Source: Flavobacteriales bacterium CG_4_10_14_0_2_um_filter_35_18 (GTDB lineage Bacteria > Bacteroidota > Bacteroidia > Flavobacteriales > Flavobacteriaceae). From it: 33,061 nt of DNA. Shown here in pieces: positions 8,479-17,008 of the stretch. The notes beneath the pieces were generated by a model. It did no database searches. It was not told the origin of the DNA and saw only the letters and a program-made list of their open reading frames with translations. The stretch's first letter is position 1. Every line of letters begins with the position of its first letter. The translations under genes were made by a program, and so were the position numbers. The stretch covers positions 1 to 33,061 of the forward strand of contig PFPU01000091.1 in assembly GCA_002793215.1 (NCBI GenBank), in the 5' to 3' direction.

Positions 8479-9519
8479 GTGAAATTACTCCGTCAAATAC
8501 TAATCCCCATATCTTTTATATATGGTCAAATCATGCGTTTTAGAAATAAATGCTATGATAAGGGCATAAAAATTTCTACAACTTTTGCTTTGCCAAATAT
8601 TGTTGTAGGTAATTTAAATGTAGGCGGAACTGGCAAAACGCCTCATGTCGAATATCTGATAAATTTATTAAAAGACCACTATAAAATTGCCGTTTTAAGT
8701 CGCGGTTATAAGCGTAAATCAAAGGGGTTTTTGTTGGCAAATAAGCATACAACAACCAATTTAATTGGCGATGAGCCCATGCAATACCACTTAAAATTTA
8801 AGTCGGTAATGGTTGCTGTAGATAGCGATCGGGTAAACGGATTTAATCAGTTGAAAAAATTAAAAAATAAGCCCGAAGTGGTTTTATTAGACGATGCCTT
8901 TCAACACCGTCAAATTAAAGCGCCAATTAATATTTTACTCACAGCTTACAATAATTTATATATTGATGATCAAATGCTTCCATCAGGAAACTTACGAGAA
9001 TTGCCCAGCAATGCCAAACGCGCTTCGCATATTATTGTCACAAAATGCCCTAAACATTTGTCGCCTAATGAAATGAATAGCATTAGTAAACGGATTCATC
9101 CAAATGTAAATCAAAAATTATTTTTTACATCTATAAATTATCAAACACATATTTTCAATAATAAAGCGCAAATTGCGGTAAACATTTTACAACAATACAA
9201 AATAGTTTTGGTTACGGGAATTGAAAACCCTGAGCCTTTAAAACAATTTTTATTGATACAAAATATTGATTTCGTGCATCTAAAATATGCTGATCATCAT
9301 AACTTTACAGAAAAAGATAAAACAAAAATTAATAATAAATTAAAAGAATTCAACACTTCAAAAGCACTCATTTTAACCACCGAAAAAGATTATGTAAGGT
9401 CTTTTTATGGTGCTGAAAAGGTATTTTATTTGCCGATAGAAGTTGTATTTTTAAAGAATTCAAAAGAATTTAATCAAGAGATTTTAGACTATGTGGGACA
9501 AAGTTCAAGAAACAGTTAA
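8479..9519 (+). CDS. lpxK: Tetraacyldisaccharide 4'-kinase
   Basis: MKLLRQILIPISFIYGQIMRFRNKCYDKG...VGNLNVGGTGKTPHVEYL Walker A, LDDAFQHR. Start assigned to GTG 8479 rather than the track's TTG 8461. Confidence 0.93.
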   Translation: MKLLRQILIPISFIYGQIMRFRNKCYDKGIKISTTFALPNIVVGNLNVGGTGKTPHVEYLINLLKDHYKIAVLSRGYKRKSKGFLLANKHTTTNLIGDEPMQYHLKFKSVMVAVDSDRVNGFNQLKKLKNKPEVVLLDDAFQHRQIKAPINILLTAYNNLYIDDQMLPSGNLRELPSNAKRASHIIVTKCPKHLSPNEMNSISKRIHPNVNQKLFFTSINYQTHIFNNKAQIAVNILQQYKIVLVTGIENPEPLKQFLLIQNIDFVHLKYADHHNFTEKDKTKINNKLKEFNTSKALILTTEKDYVRSFYGAEKVFYLPIEVVFLKNSKEFNQEILDYVGQSSRNS

Positions 9520-10303
9520 ATTTTTAAAACAAAACGAGATATCCAATCCAGAATTTGGAATTGTTTTAGGAACCGGCTTAGGAAGCCTAGTAGATTATAT
9601 TAAAATTGAAAAAAGTATCGCTTACGGCGAAATTCCAAATTTTCCAGTTTCAACTGTTGCGGGACATTCCGGTAAATTAATTTATGGGTTACTAGGCGGT
9701 AAAAAAGTGTTGGCAATGCAGGGACGTTTTCATTATTATGAAGGTTGGACGATGCAACAAGCGACTTTTGCTATTAGAGTGATGAAATTTTTGGGAATCA
9801 ATAATTTGATTGTTTCGAATGCCAGCGGTGGTGTTAATCCCAATTTTAGCGTTGGTGATGTTATGCTTATTAAAGATCATATCAACTTAATGCCCGAGCA
9901 TCCTCTTAGAGGTAAAAATGATGAGCGCTTCGGAACGCGATTTGTAGATATGCACGAGCCTTATGATTTAGCGTTTATAGCAAAATTTGAATCTATCGCA
10001 AAAGCAAAAAATAGCAACATTCAAAAAGGTGTTTATTTGGCTTTACAAGGGCCTACTTTTGAAACACCTGCCGAGTATAAAATGGTTAAAATTTTAGGAG
10101 CCGATGCCGTTGGAATGTCAACCGTACCTGAAGTTATTGTGGCTAGACATATGAAAATGAAATGCCTTGGAATTTCGGTAATAACCGATTTAGGAATTGA
10201 AGGAAAACCTGAATCAGTTTCGCACGAAGAAGTCCAAAAGGCGGCTAAATTAGCCGAAAAAAAGATAAGTGAATTGGTAACCGCCTTTATTAGTTCATTT
10301 TAA
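9491..10303 (+). CDS. punA: Purine nucleoside phosphorylase
   Basis: GIVLGTGLGSL, VAGHSGKLIYG, QGRFHYYEG, GPTFETPAEYKMVKILGADAVGMSTVPEVIVARH. Confidence 0.95.
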   Translation: MWDKVQETVKFLKQNEISNPEFGIVLGTGLGSLVDYIKIEKSIAYGEIPNFPVSTVAGHSGKLIYGLLGGKKVLAMQGRFHYYEGWTMQQATFAIRVMKFLGINNLIVSNASGGVNPNFSVGDVMLIKDHINLMPEHPLRGKNDERFGTRFVDMHEPYDLAFIAKFESIAKAKNSNIQKGVYLALQGPTFETPAEYKMVKILGADAVGMSTVPEVIVARHMKMKCLGISVITDLGIEGKPESVSHEEVQKAAKLAEKKISELVTAFISSF

Positions 10304-11173
10304 TTTTTTGCTTGATAAATAGATACCAAAAAATATAAAAACAGAAGCTAATATTTGGGAAAGCAAAAATTTTTCACCATCTATAACGCCCCACATTACC
10401 GCAACTACGGGAATTAAATAGGTTACTGATGATGAAAATGCAGTTGTTGTGAGCTGAATTAATTTATTGTAAAGCGTTTTAGCTAAAGCAGTTCCGAAAA
10501 CGGATAGCAACATAAGATAAAATAAAGAGCGGTTCATCTTTTCATCACCAATGTGATAATCTGTAAAAAAGCCACTAAAGTAAAGCACCAAAATCGCAGG
10601 TATAAACATCACAGCAAAATTACCTGTTGAAATGCTCAAAGGACTGACATTTTGCAAGTATTTTTTAATAATATTTAAGTTAAAAGCATAACCAATTGAG
10701 GCGATTACAGGGAGTAAAGCGAAGATGTATTGCTGATTGGTATTTATTTTCGCACTCGATAATATTAAAATCACCGTACCTAAAAACCCGATAAGTACAC
10801 CAATTTTTTGAAAGTTATTAAAGTAAATTCCAAAAAATAAACCTCCTACAATCAATGTATTTAAAGGAGTTAAGGAATTTAAAATAGAGGCAATCGCACT
10901 ATCAATATCGTGAATGGCAAAAGCAAATAAAAAAACCGGAAAAAACGTGCCAACAGCAGCGGTGATTACGATGGGTTTTAGGTTTTCTTTTTTAAGTTCT
11001 TTTAATTTTTTGAAACCCACACTAAATAAAGCCAAGCTTGCAAAAATAATTCTCAAGGAACCAACTTGCAGGGGAGAAAGCCCCACAAGTGATTTCTTCA
11101 TTAAAATAAAAGAGCTTCCCCAAACTAAAGAAAGGATGATAATATAAAACCATCGTTTTGTCGATAAATTCAT
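10295..11173 (-). CDS. DMT superfamily (EamA) transporter
   Basis: About 10 TM helices; WGSSFILMKKSL...SPLQVGSLRI and a duplicated EamA pattern. Confidence 0.88.
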   Translation of the reverse strand: MNLSTKRWFYIIILSLVWGSSFILMKKSLVGLSPLQVGSLRIIFASLALFSVGFKKLKELKKENLKPIVITAAVGTFFPVFLFAFAIHDIDSAIASILNSLTPLNTLIVGGLFFGIYFNNFQKIGVLIGFLGTVILILSSAKINTNQQYIFALLPVIASIGYAFNLNIIKKYLQNVSPLSISTGNFAVMFIPAILVLYFSGFFTDYHIGDEKMNRSLFYLMLLSVFGTALAKTLYNKLIQLTTTAFSSSVTYLIPVVAVMWGVIDGEKFLLSQILASVFIFFGIYLSSKKLK

Positions 11174-11243
11174 CTTAAAAAAAAACTACAAAATTCATTA
11201 TTAATATTTTAGTAAAAGTCTTTAAAGTCATAAACCATAAAAT

Positions 11244-11801
11244 TTATTTCCAATTGATGGTTTCAATTAGGTGACGCAGGTCGGTTTCGATATATTTTAC
11301 TGCGGGAAGAATGGAGTCGTAATTAGGTTCACAATTAAAATATAAAGCGCCAGTTAAAAAATGGGAAATGCTATCGGTGGCGTGAAATTGCAATTGTGAA
11401 GCGGCATTGCCAGTAACCTGATAAATAGTAGCAAATATTTTTTTATCATTGTTTATAAAGGGTTGATTGCTAATTCCATCGGCTTTTATGGTATGGCTGT
11501 AAGTCAGTTTTTCGGCATCTTGCAACAATTGAATTAAATTGTTGTTTACTTGTTTAAAAGTAATGTCGATAGAGGCATTTAAAAGCGGATAATTTAAAGT
11601 TACCCAACACTTTTTGTCAATTTTAGCTTCCACCAAATTTGAGATTTCGAAACTAAACGGACAAGGTGGCGTTAATAGTTGATAGTTTGGCTGAGGGTAA
11701 TTTAAACTAATTTGTGCCTTTGGTTTTGGTATGGTCTCATTTGTTTGGCAAGCGCTTAACAAAAAAAATAAAACTACTATGACACCAAGGTTTCTAAACA
11801 T
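11244..11801 (-). CDS. gldD: Gliding motility lipoprotein GldD
   Basis: Lipobox LLSAC; NYPQPNYQLLTPPCPFSFEISNLVEAKIDKKCWVTLNYPLLNASIDITFK; adjacent to gldE. Confidence 0.92.
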   Translation of the reverse strand: MFRNLGVIVVLFFLLSACQTNETIPKPKAQISLNYPQPNYQLLTPPCPFSFEISNLVEAKIDKKCWVTLNYPLLNASIDITFKQVNNNLIQLLQDAEKLTYSHTIKADGISNQPFINNDKKIFATIYQVTGNAASQLQFHATDSISHFLTGALYFNCEPNYDSILPAVKYIETDLRHLIETINWK

Positions 11802-13131
11802 TTTTTGGTTTTTTAGTAACCTTAATTTGTTTTATGCGTTTATTATCAATGACTTCTATGGTAAATATTAAAGACTTAAATTTAATTTTATCATTCTTAT
11901 TTGGAAAGTTTCCGTTGAGTTCAAGCAAAAATCCGGCTAAGGTTTCGGCTTCACCAATGGCATCTTCAAACTCCGATTCATCCATATTAATGATGTTACA
12001 AAATACTTTTAAAGTAGTTTTTCCTTCAAAAATAAAATTATAATCATCTATTTTTGAATAGCTTGTTTCATCTTGATCATATTCATCACTTATTTCACCA
12101 ACAATTTGTTCAATAATATCTTCAAGGGATAAAATTCCCGAAGTGCCACCATATTCATCAACAACAACTGCTAAGTGAATTTTTTTACTTTGAAACTCTT
12201 TTAACAAATCATCGAGCTTTTTATTTTCGGGAACATAAAAAGATTCACGCAAAAGTTTTGTCCATTTAAAATCGGATTCATTTAAATAGGGCAGTAAATC
12301 TTTGGCATATAAAATTCCTTTTATGGTATCAATGGTATCGTCGTAAACGGGAATTCTTGAATAACCGTTTTCTACAACCTTTTTTAAAACTTCTTGGTAT
12401 TTTTCATCTTTAGAAAGGGCAAAAACGTCCATGCGCGGTATCATAATTTGTCGCGCTTCGGTATTTCCAAAATTCACAATCCCTTTTAAAATCTTTCGCT
12501 CTTCCTTTGATGCATTTTCTTTAGTCAACTCAAGTGCTTTCGATAGTTTTTCTACAGAAATATCAGTGCTTTTTTTGCGCAATTTGTGTTCAATTAAATT
12601 TGTTAATCCCGTTAAGGGAATGCTTAAAAATAAAAAAGTTCGCTTTAAAAAACTGATGATATAAACGGTTTTCGAAGCAAATTGCATGGCGTTTTTATTG
12701 GCGTATATTTTGGGTAAAACTTCACCAAATAATAAAATTACAAAGGTAATGGCTATTAATTCTACAATTATTTTTAAATCGACTGTAAATAATATAAAAT
12801 CTACATTGATTTCTAAAGAGCCAAAGTACTGTTCTACAAACAGATGAGATAAAATAACGATGGCTATATTTATAAAATTATTAGATATTAAAATGGTTGC
12901 TAAAAGTTTTCGAGGTTGCTCCAAAAGTTTTGCAACTAAAATAGCTTTGGCCGATTTTGAGTTGATTGCCTTGACGATATCAACCTTTGTCAATGAAAAA
13001 AAGGCAACTTCGGAAGCCGATATTAAACCAGAAAGGAATAATAATACAAAGATGCCTAAAATATATGCAAAAATAGTCCAGTTAAAAACCAATAAGGGTA
13101 AAAGCATTAATTTCGAGGGTTCAGGATCCAA
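11794..13131 (-). CDS. gldE: Gliding motility-associated protein GldE (CNNM/CorC-type, CBS domains)
   Basis: DUF21 membrane domain, CBS pair (ARQIMIPRMDVFALSKDEKYQEVLKKVVENGYSRIPVYDDTIDTIKGILYAKDLL), CorC_HlyC C-terminus; adjacent to gldD and ssb. Confidence 0.92.
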   Translation of the reverse strand: MDPEPSKLMLLPLLVFNWTIFAYILGIFVLLFLSGLISASEVAFFSLTKVDIVKAINSKSAKAILVAKLLEQPRKLLATILISNNFINIAIVILSHLFVEQYFGSLEINVDFILFTVDLKIIVELIAITFVILLFGEVLPKIYANKNAMQFASKTVYIISFLKRTFLFLSIPLTGLTNLIEHKLRKKSTDISVEKLSKALELTKENASKEERKILKGIVNFGNTEARQIMIPRMDVFALSKDEKYQEVLKKVVENGYSRIPVYDDTIDTIKGILYAKDLLPYLNESDFKWTKLLRESFYVPENKKLDDLLKEFQSKKIHLAVVVDEYGGTSGILSLEDIIEQIVGEISDEYDQDETSYSKIDDYNFIFEGKTTLKVFCNIINMDESEFEDAIGEAETLAGFLLELNGNFPNKNDKIKFKSLIFTIEVIDNKRIKQIKVTKKPKNV

Positions 13132-13150
13132 ATTTTGATAATTTGATTAT

Positions 13151-13615
13151 TTAAAATGGTAAATCGTCTTCAGGTTCAATTTCGGGAATGTCATCTTGTC
13201 TATTTGGCTGTTTGCTTTCTGCCGCATTTGATGGCGTTTGACTTTCTATCGCATTAGAAGTGGATTGATTTTGACCTTTTTTATCGCTTAAAAAAGTGAT
13301 TTCAGAAGCGTGGATTTCGGTTGAAAAATGTTTTACTCCATCTTGACCATCCCATTGACGCGTCTTGATTTTACCTTCAACATAAACTTTATCACCTTTG
13401 GTTAAATATTGTTCACATAATTGCGCTAACTTATTCTTAACTACAATGTTGTGCCACTCGGTAGTGGTTACTTTTTCATTGGTTTGTTTATTTATGTAGG
13501 TTTCATTGGTTGCTATTGGAAATCGGCCAAGTGCATTGCCACCGTCAAAATAATGCATTTTAACCTCATCACCTAAGTGCCCAATTAACATCACTTTATT
13601 TAAGGTTCCAGCCAT
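13151..13615 (-). CDS. ssb: Single-stranded DNA-binding protein
   Basis: MAGTLNKVMLIGHLGDEVKMHYFDGGNALGRFPIATNE..., acidic tail EPEDDLPF. Confidence 0.96.
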   Translation of the reverse strand: MAGTLNKVMLIGHLGDEVKMHYFDGGNALGRFPIATNETYINKQTNEKVTTTEWHNIVVKNKLAQLCEQYLTKGDKVYVEGKIKTRQWDGQDGVKHFSTEIHASEITFLSDKKGQNQSTSNAIESQTPSNAAESKQPNRQDDIPEIEPEDDLPF

Positions 13616-13652
13616 CTTATTGATATTTTTTTAGTATTGATTTTGTAAAATC

Positions 13653-13660
13653 CAAAAGTA
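13653..13660 (-). promoter_or_regulatory. Putative -7 box TACTTTTG for ssb
   Basis: Minus-strand TAnnTTTG match upstream of the ssb start codon. Confidence 0.5.
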
Positions 13661-13668
13661 GTAAAAAA

Positions 13669-14715
13669 TCAAGTTACTTTAAAGGCTTTTAAAAAATTAT
13701 GGATGAGCATTGGCACGGGGTATCTTTTTAAATCGCTCAATTCAATCATTGCCAAGGGATGGTTTTTAGTTTTAACGACCCAAAACTTTGTGAAAATTTG
13801 CTGGTGTGTAAGTTTTGTAACCATATCAACGTCATTAAAATATTTTAAATCAAGGTATTTTATAGATTTAAACAAGATTTTAAATTCTTTTTCTTCTGTA
13901 ATTTCAATGCCTTGGATGGGTTTTTGCGTTTCAATTAAAGGGAATTCATATAGGTTTAGCCAAATATCCTTTTTTGTTCGCTTTAAAAAAACAGTTTTGT
14001 TTTCTAAAGTTTGGATAACAATGTAATTGAAATAGCGATTTTTAACAGGCTCTCTTTTTAGCTTTACAGGAAAAGCTTCCTGATTTTTAAACTTTAAAGC
14101 CAAACAACTCGTATTTAGCGGACAAACCAAACATAATGGATTATTGGGTTTGCAAATTAAAGCGCCTAATTCCATTAAGGCTTGATTGTGATTAGCGGGA
14201 TTTTTGACATCGAGCAACTGTTGTGCTAGCATATCAAATTCTTTTTTACCTTCGGTACTGTTAATAGGCGTAATAATATTAAAAAAACGGGAAAGCACCC
14301 TGTAAACGTTGCCATCAACAACTGCTTTAGGTTCGTTAAAACTAATTGATGCGATTGCGGCGGCGGTATATGGTCCAACACCTTTTAATTTTAACAAATC
14401 TTTATAATTGTTAGGAAAGGATCCGTTTAATTCAAAATAAATGAATTTGGCACCTGCCAATAAGTGGCGCGCTCTTGAATAATAACCCAAACCTTGCCAA
14501 AGTTTTAAAACAGATTCTTCATCGGCTAAAGCCAAATCTTTAACAGTAGGAAAATGTGCTATAAACCTATTGAAATAAGGAATTCCCTGAACTACTTGGG
14601 TTTGTTGTAAAATGATTTCTGAAAGCCAGATGGCATAAGGATTGGAAGTGTTTCGCCACGGTAAATCACGTTTATTTTGTAAATACCAATGTGTTAAAAG
14701 ATGTGAAAAGTTCAT
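13669..14715 (-). CDS. mutY: A/G-specific adenine glycosylase
   Basis: MNFSHLLTHWYLQNKRDLPWRNTSNPYAIWLSEIILQQTQV; LKGVGPYTAAAIASI; [4Fe-4S] motif CKPNNPLCLVCPLNTSC. ATG at 14715 preferred over the track's TTG at 14736, which falls in the promoter box. Confidence 0.95.
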   Translation of the reverse strand: MNFSHLLTHWYLQNKRDLPWRNTSNPYAIWLSEIILQQTQVVQGIPYFNRFIAHFPTVKDLALADEESVLKLWQGLGYYSRARHLLAGAKFIYFELNGSFPNNYKDLLKLKGVGPYTAAAIASISFNEPKAVVDGNVYRVLSRFFNIITPINSTEGKKEFDMLAQQLLDVKNPANHNQALMELGALICKPNNPLCLVCPLNTSCLALKFKNQEAFPVKLKREPVKNRYFNYIVIQTLENKTVFLKRTKKDIWLNLYEFPLIETQKPIQGIEITEEKEFKILFKSIKYLDLKYFNDVDMVTKLTHQQIFTKFWVVKTKNHPLAMIELSDLKRYPVPMLIHNFLKAFKVT

Positions 14716-14733
14716 TAAATAATTTAATATTGG

Positions 14734-14741
14734 CAAAAATA
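14734..14741 (-). promoter_or_regulatory. Putative -7 box TATTTTTG for mutY
   Basis: Minus-strand TAnnTTTG match 18 nt upstream of the mutY ATG. Confidence 0.45.
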
Positions 14742-14777
14742 CAAGAATTAGATATTTAAAATTAAATGATTAGCTTA

Positions 14778-14806
14778 TTTGTTTTATAAAATAAATGTTA
14801 TATTTG
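14778..14806 (+). promoter_or_regulatory. Bacteroidota promoter (TTTG / TATATTTG) for HU gene
   Basis: TTTG 14778-14781, 17-nt spacer, TATATTTG 14799-14806, upstream of ATG 14848. Confidence 0.65.
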
Positions 14807-14847
14807 CACTCTTTTATAAATCAAAGTATAACATAAAACATAACAAA

Positions 14848-15138
14848 ATGACAAAAGCAGAAATTGTAACAAGTATTTCAGAAAAAACTGGAATTGAAAA
14901 AGGTGATGTTCTAGCAACAGTAGAAGCCTTAATGGAAGAAATTAAAGGTTCTTTAGAAAAAAATGACAACGTTTATTTACGAGGCTTCGGTAGCTTTATC
15001 GTTAAACGTAGAGCTGAAAAAACAGGTAGAAATATTACTAAAAACACTACCATCATGATTCCAGCACACAACATCCCCTCTTTTAAACCAGCTAAAGTAT
15101 TTGTTGAAGGCGTTAAAAGCAAAGTGATTGTTAAATAA
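14848..15138 (+). CDS. HU family DNA-binding protein
   Basis: MTKAEIVTSISEKTGIEKGDVLATVEALMEEIKGSLEKNDNVYLRGFGSFIVKRRAEKTGRNI; track start 14779 lies upstream of the promoter box. Confidence 0.95.
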   Translation: MTKAEIVTSISEKTGIEKGDVLATVEALMEEIKGSLEKNDNVYLRGFGSFIVKRRAEKTGRNITKNTTIMIPAHNIPSFKPAKVFVEGVKSKVIVK

Positions 15139-15155
15139 TTAAATAGAAACATATT

Positions 15156-15248
15156 ATGCCAAGCGGTAAAAAAAGAAAGCGCCATAAAGTAGCGACGCAC
15201 AAACGCAAAAAAAGAAGTAGATTAAACCGTCACAAAAAGAAAAAATAA
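15156..15248 (+). CDS. 30-aa highly basic protein, AURKAIP1/COX24 (mS38)-like small ribosomal protein candidate
   Basis: ATG 15156 to TAA 15246-15248: MPSGKKRKRHKVATHKRKKRSRLNRHKKKK; 17-nt gap after HU; ends inside a strong terminator. Below the ORF-track length cutoff. Confidence 0.8.
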   Translation: MPSGKKRKRHKVATHKRKKRSRLNRHKKKK

Positions 15249-15270
15249 GCTTCGGCTTATTTTTTCTTTA
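15241..15270 (+). terminator. Intrinsic terminator with UUCG tetraloop
   Basis: aaaaataagc-ttcg-gcttattttt followed by a T run; overlaps the stop codon of the 30-aa ORF. Confidence 0.85.
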
Positions 15271-15402
15271 AATGACTATTGTATTCAAGTTCTTTGAAAT
15301 GAAATTTGATTTTACTAAAAATTAAATTTTACCGTACTCACAAAATTATACCTTGTGTAATTTATTGTATAACACCATAATTATATGGTTAAAAATTAAA
15401 AA

Positions 15403-16929
15403 ATGAAAACAGAATTAATCATAAGATCTAATTCTGCTGATATAGACTATGCCCTTTTAAAAGATGGCAAACTAAACGAATTACATAAAGAAAACAACAA
15501 TGTTCAATTTTCGGTTGGAGATGTATTTTTAGCAAAAGTTAAAAAAATATTACCAAGCTTAAATGCCGCTTTTGTTGATGTGGGCTACCAAAAAGATGCT
15601 TTTTTGCACTATCAAGATTTGGGTCCACAATTACTTTCTTTACTGAACTTCCAAAATAGAATAATCACAGGTAAACAAAAAGATTTCACTTTAAAAAATT
15701 TCCATTGCGAACCAGATATCGACAAAAACGGAAAAATTGATAGCATACTAAAAACAGGTCAATCGCTTTTAGTGCAAATAGTTAAAGAACCAATCTCAAC
15801 CAAAGGTCCAAGAATAAGCTCTGAGCTTTCTATTGCAGGACGTTTTTTGGTACTCGTTCCTTTTTCCGACCGCGTCTCTGTTTCTCAAAAAATTGAAGAT
15901 AATGACGAAAAAGACCGCTTAAAAAGACTTGCTAAAAGTATTAAACCAAAAGGCTTTGGCATTATTTTAAGAACCGTTGCCGAAGGTAAAAAAGTTGCAG
16001 AACTTGATAAAGACCTACAAAATTCTTTAAAGCGTTGGTACGCTATGTGTAGAGTTGTTGTTACTGCAAAACCTAAAGCTAAAGTTTTAAGCGAACTTAG
16101 CAGAGGATCTTCTATTCTTAGAGATCTTTTTAACGACTCTTTTACAAGTATTGTTGCCAATGATGAAGACTTATACTTGTCTTTAAAAGAATATATTGGC
16201 CGAATTGACCCCGCAAAGGAATCCATTGTAAAATTATATGAATCCGATGTCCCTATTTTTGAAAAATATGGAATAGAACGTCAAATTAAAGGCGCTTTTG
16301 GCAAAACGGTTTCTATGGCTAAAGGAGCCTATTTAATTATAGAACATACCGAAGCCTTACACGTTATTGATGTTAATAGCGGCAACCGAGCAAGTAAAGG
16401 CACTTCTCAAGAAGATACCGCTTTTGAGGTTAACTTAATCGCTGCAGATGAAATTGCACGTCAATTACAATTAAGAGATATGGGCGGAATTATTGTTGTC
16501 GATTTTATCGATATGCAAAATCCCGAACATCGCCGATTGCTATTTGAACGCTTAAAAGCCCAAATGGAATTTGACCGAACAAAACATAAAATTTTACCAC
16601 CAAGTAAATTTGGTTTAATCCAGATTACACGCCAACGTGTGCGACCTGAATTGAGTATTGAAACTACAGAGCCTAATCCCAATCAAAATGGGCAAGTAGA
16701 AGCGCCTATATTTTTAATAGACCAAATTGAAAATGCCTTAGATCAATTTGTTCTTAACAACTCTAAAACTAATGGAATCGTTTTAAATGTTCACCCATTT
16801 GTAGCAGCCTACATTAATAGTGGCTTACTTTCCTTAAAACTCAAATGGATGATGAAATACAAAAAGTGGATTAAAGTTTTACCTAGAGATGCTTATCAGT
16901 ATTTAGAATTTAGATTTATAGATAAATAA
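15403..16929 (+). CDS. rng: Ribonuclease E/G family protein
   Basis: S1-like VGDVFLAKVKKILPSLNAAFVDVGYQKDAFLH; HVIDVNSGNRASKG; GGIIVVDFIDMQNPEHRRLLFERLKAQMEFDRTKHKILPPSKFGLIQITRQRVRPEL. Confidence 0.95.
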   Translation: MKTELIIRSNSADIDYALLKDGKLNELHKENNNVQFSVGDVFLAKVKKILPSLNAAFVDVGYQKDAFLHYQDLGPQLLSLLNFQNRIITGKQKDFTLKNFHCEPDIDKNGKIDSILKTGQSLLVQIVKEPISTKGPRISSELSIAGRFLVLVPFSDRVSVSQKIEDNDEKDRLKRLAKSIKPKGFGIILRTVAEGKKVAELDKDLQNSLKRWYAMCRVVVTAKPKAKVLSELSRGSSILRDLFNDSFTSIVANDEDLYLSLKEYIGRIDPAKESIVKLYESDVPIFEKYGIERQIKGAFGKTVSMAKGAYLIIEHTEALHVIDVNSGNRASKGTSQEDTAFEVNLIAADEIARQLQLRDMGGIIVVDFIDMQNPEHRRLLFERLKAQMEFDRTKHKILPPSKFGLIQITRQRVRPELSIETTEPNPNQNGQVEAPIFLIDQIENALDQFVLNNSKTNGIVLNVHPFVAAYINSGLLSLKLKWMMKYKKWIKVLPRDAYQYLEFRFIDK

Positions 16930-16948
16930 TCTATCAAAACAACTATTT

Positions 16949-16985
16949 AAACCCATTGTCAAATTTTGACAATGGGTTTTTTTAT
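16949..16985 (+). terminator. Intrinsic terminator after rng
   Basis: aaacccattgtc-aaatttt-gacaatgggttt followed by ttttta. Confidence 0.8.
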
Positions 16986-16995
16986 TTATTAACAT

Positions 16996-17003
16996 TACTT
17001 TTG
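16996..17003 (+). promoter_or_regulatory. Putative -7 box TACTTTTG for recX
   Basis: Box ends 5 nt before ATG 17009, suggesting a leaderless or near-leaderless transcript. Confidence 0.55.
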
Positions 17004-17008
17004 TATTG

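Noticed and set aside
13703-14026. 107-aa plus-strand ORF opposite mutY
   Set aside because: Antisense to the C-terminal domain of mutY; no independent evidence.
14779-14847. N-terminal extension of HU in the ORF track
   Set aside because: The promoter -7 box TATATTTG (14799-14806) lies inside this extension; the HU family start is ATG 14848.
15885-16226. 113-aa ORF antisense to rng
   Set aside because: Shadow ORF opposite a conserved coding frame; no promoter or domain support.
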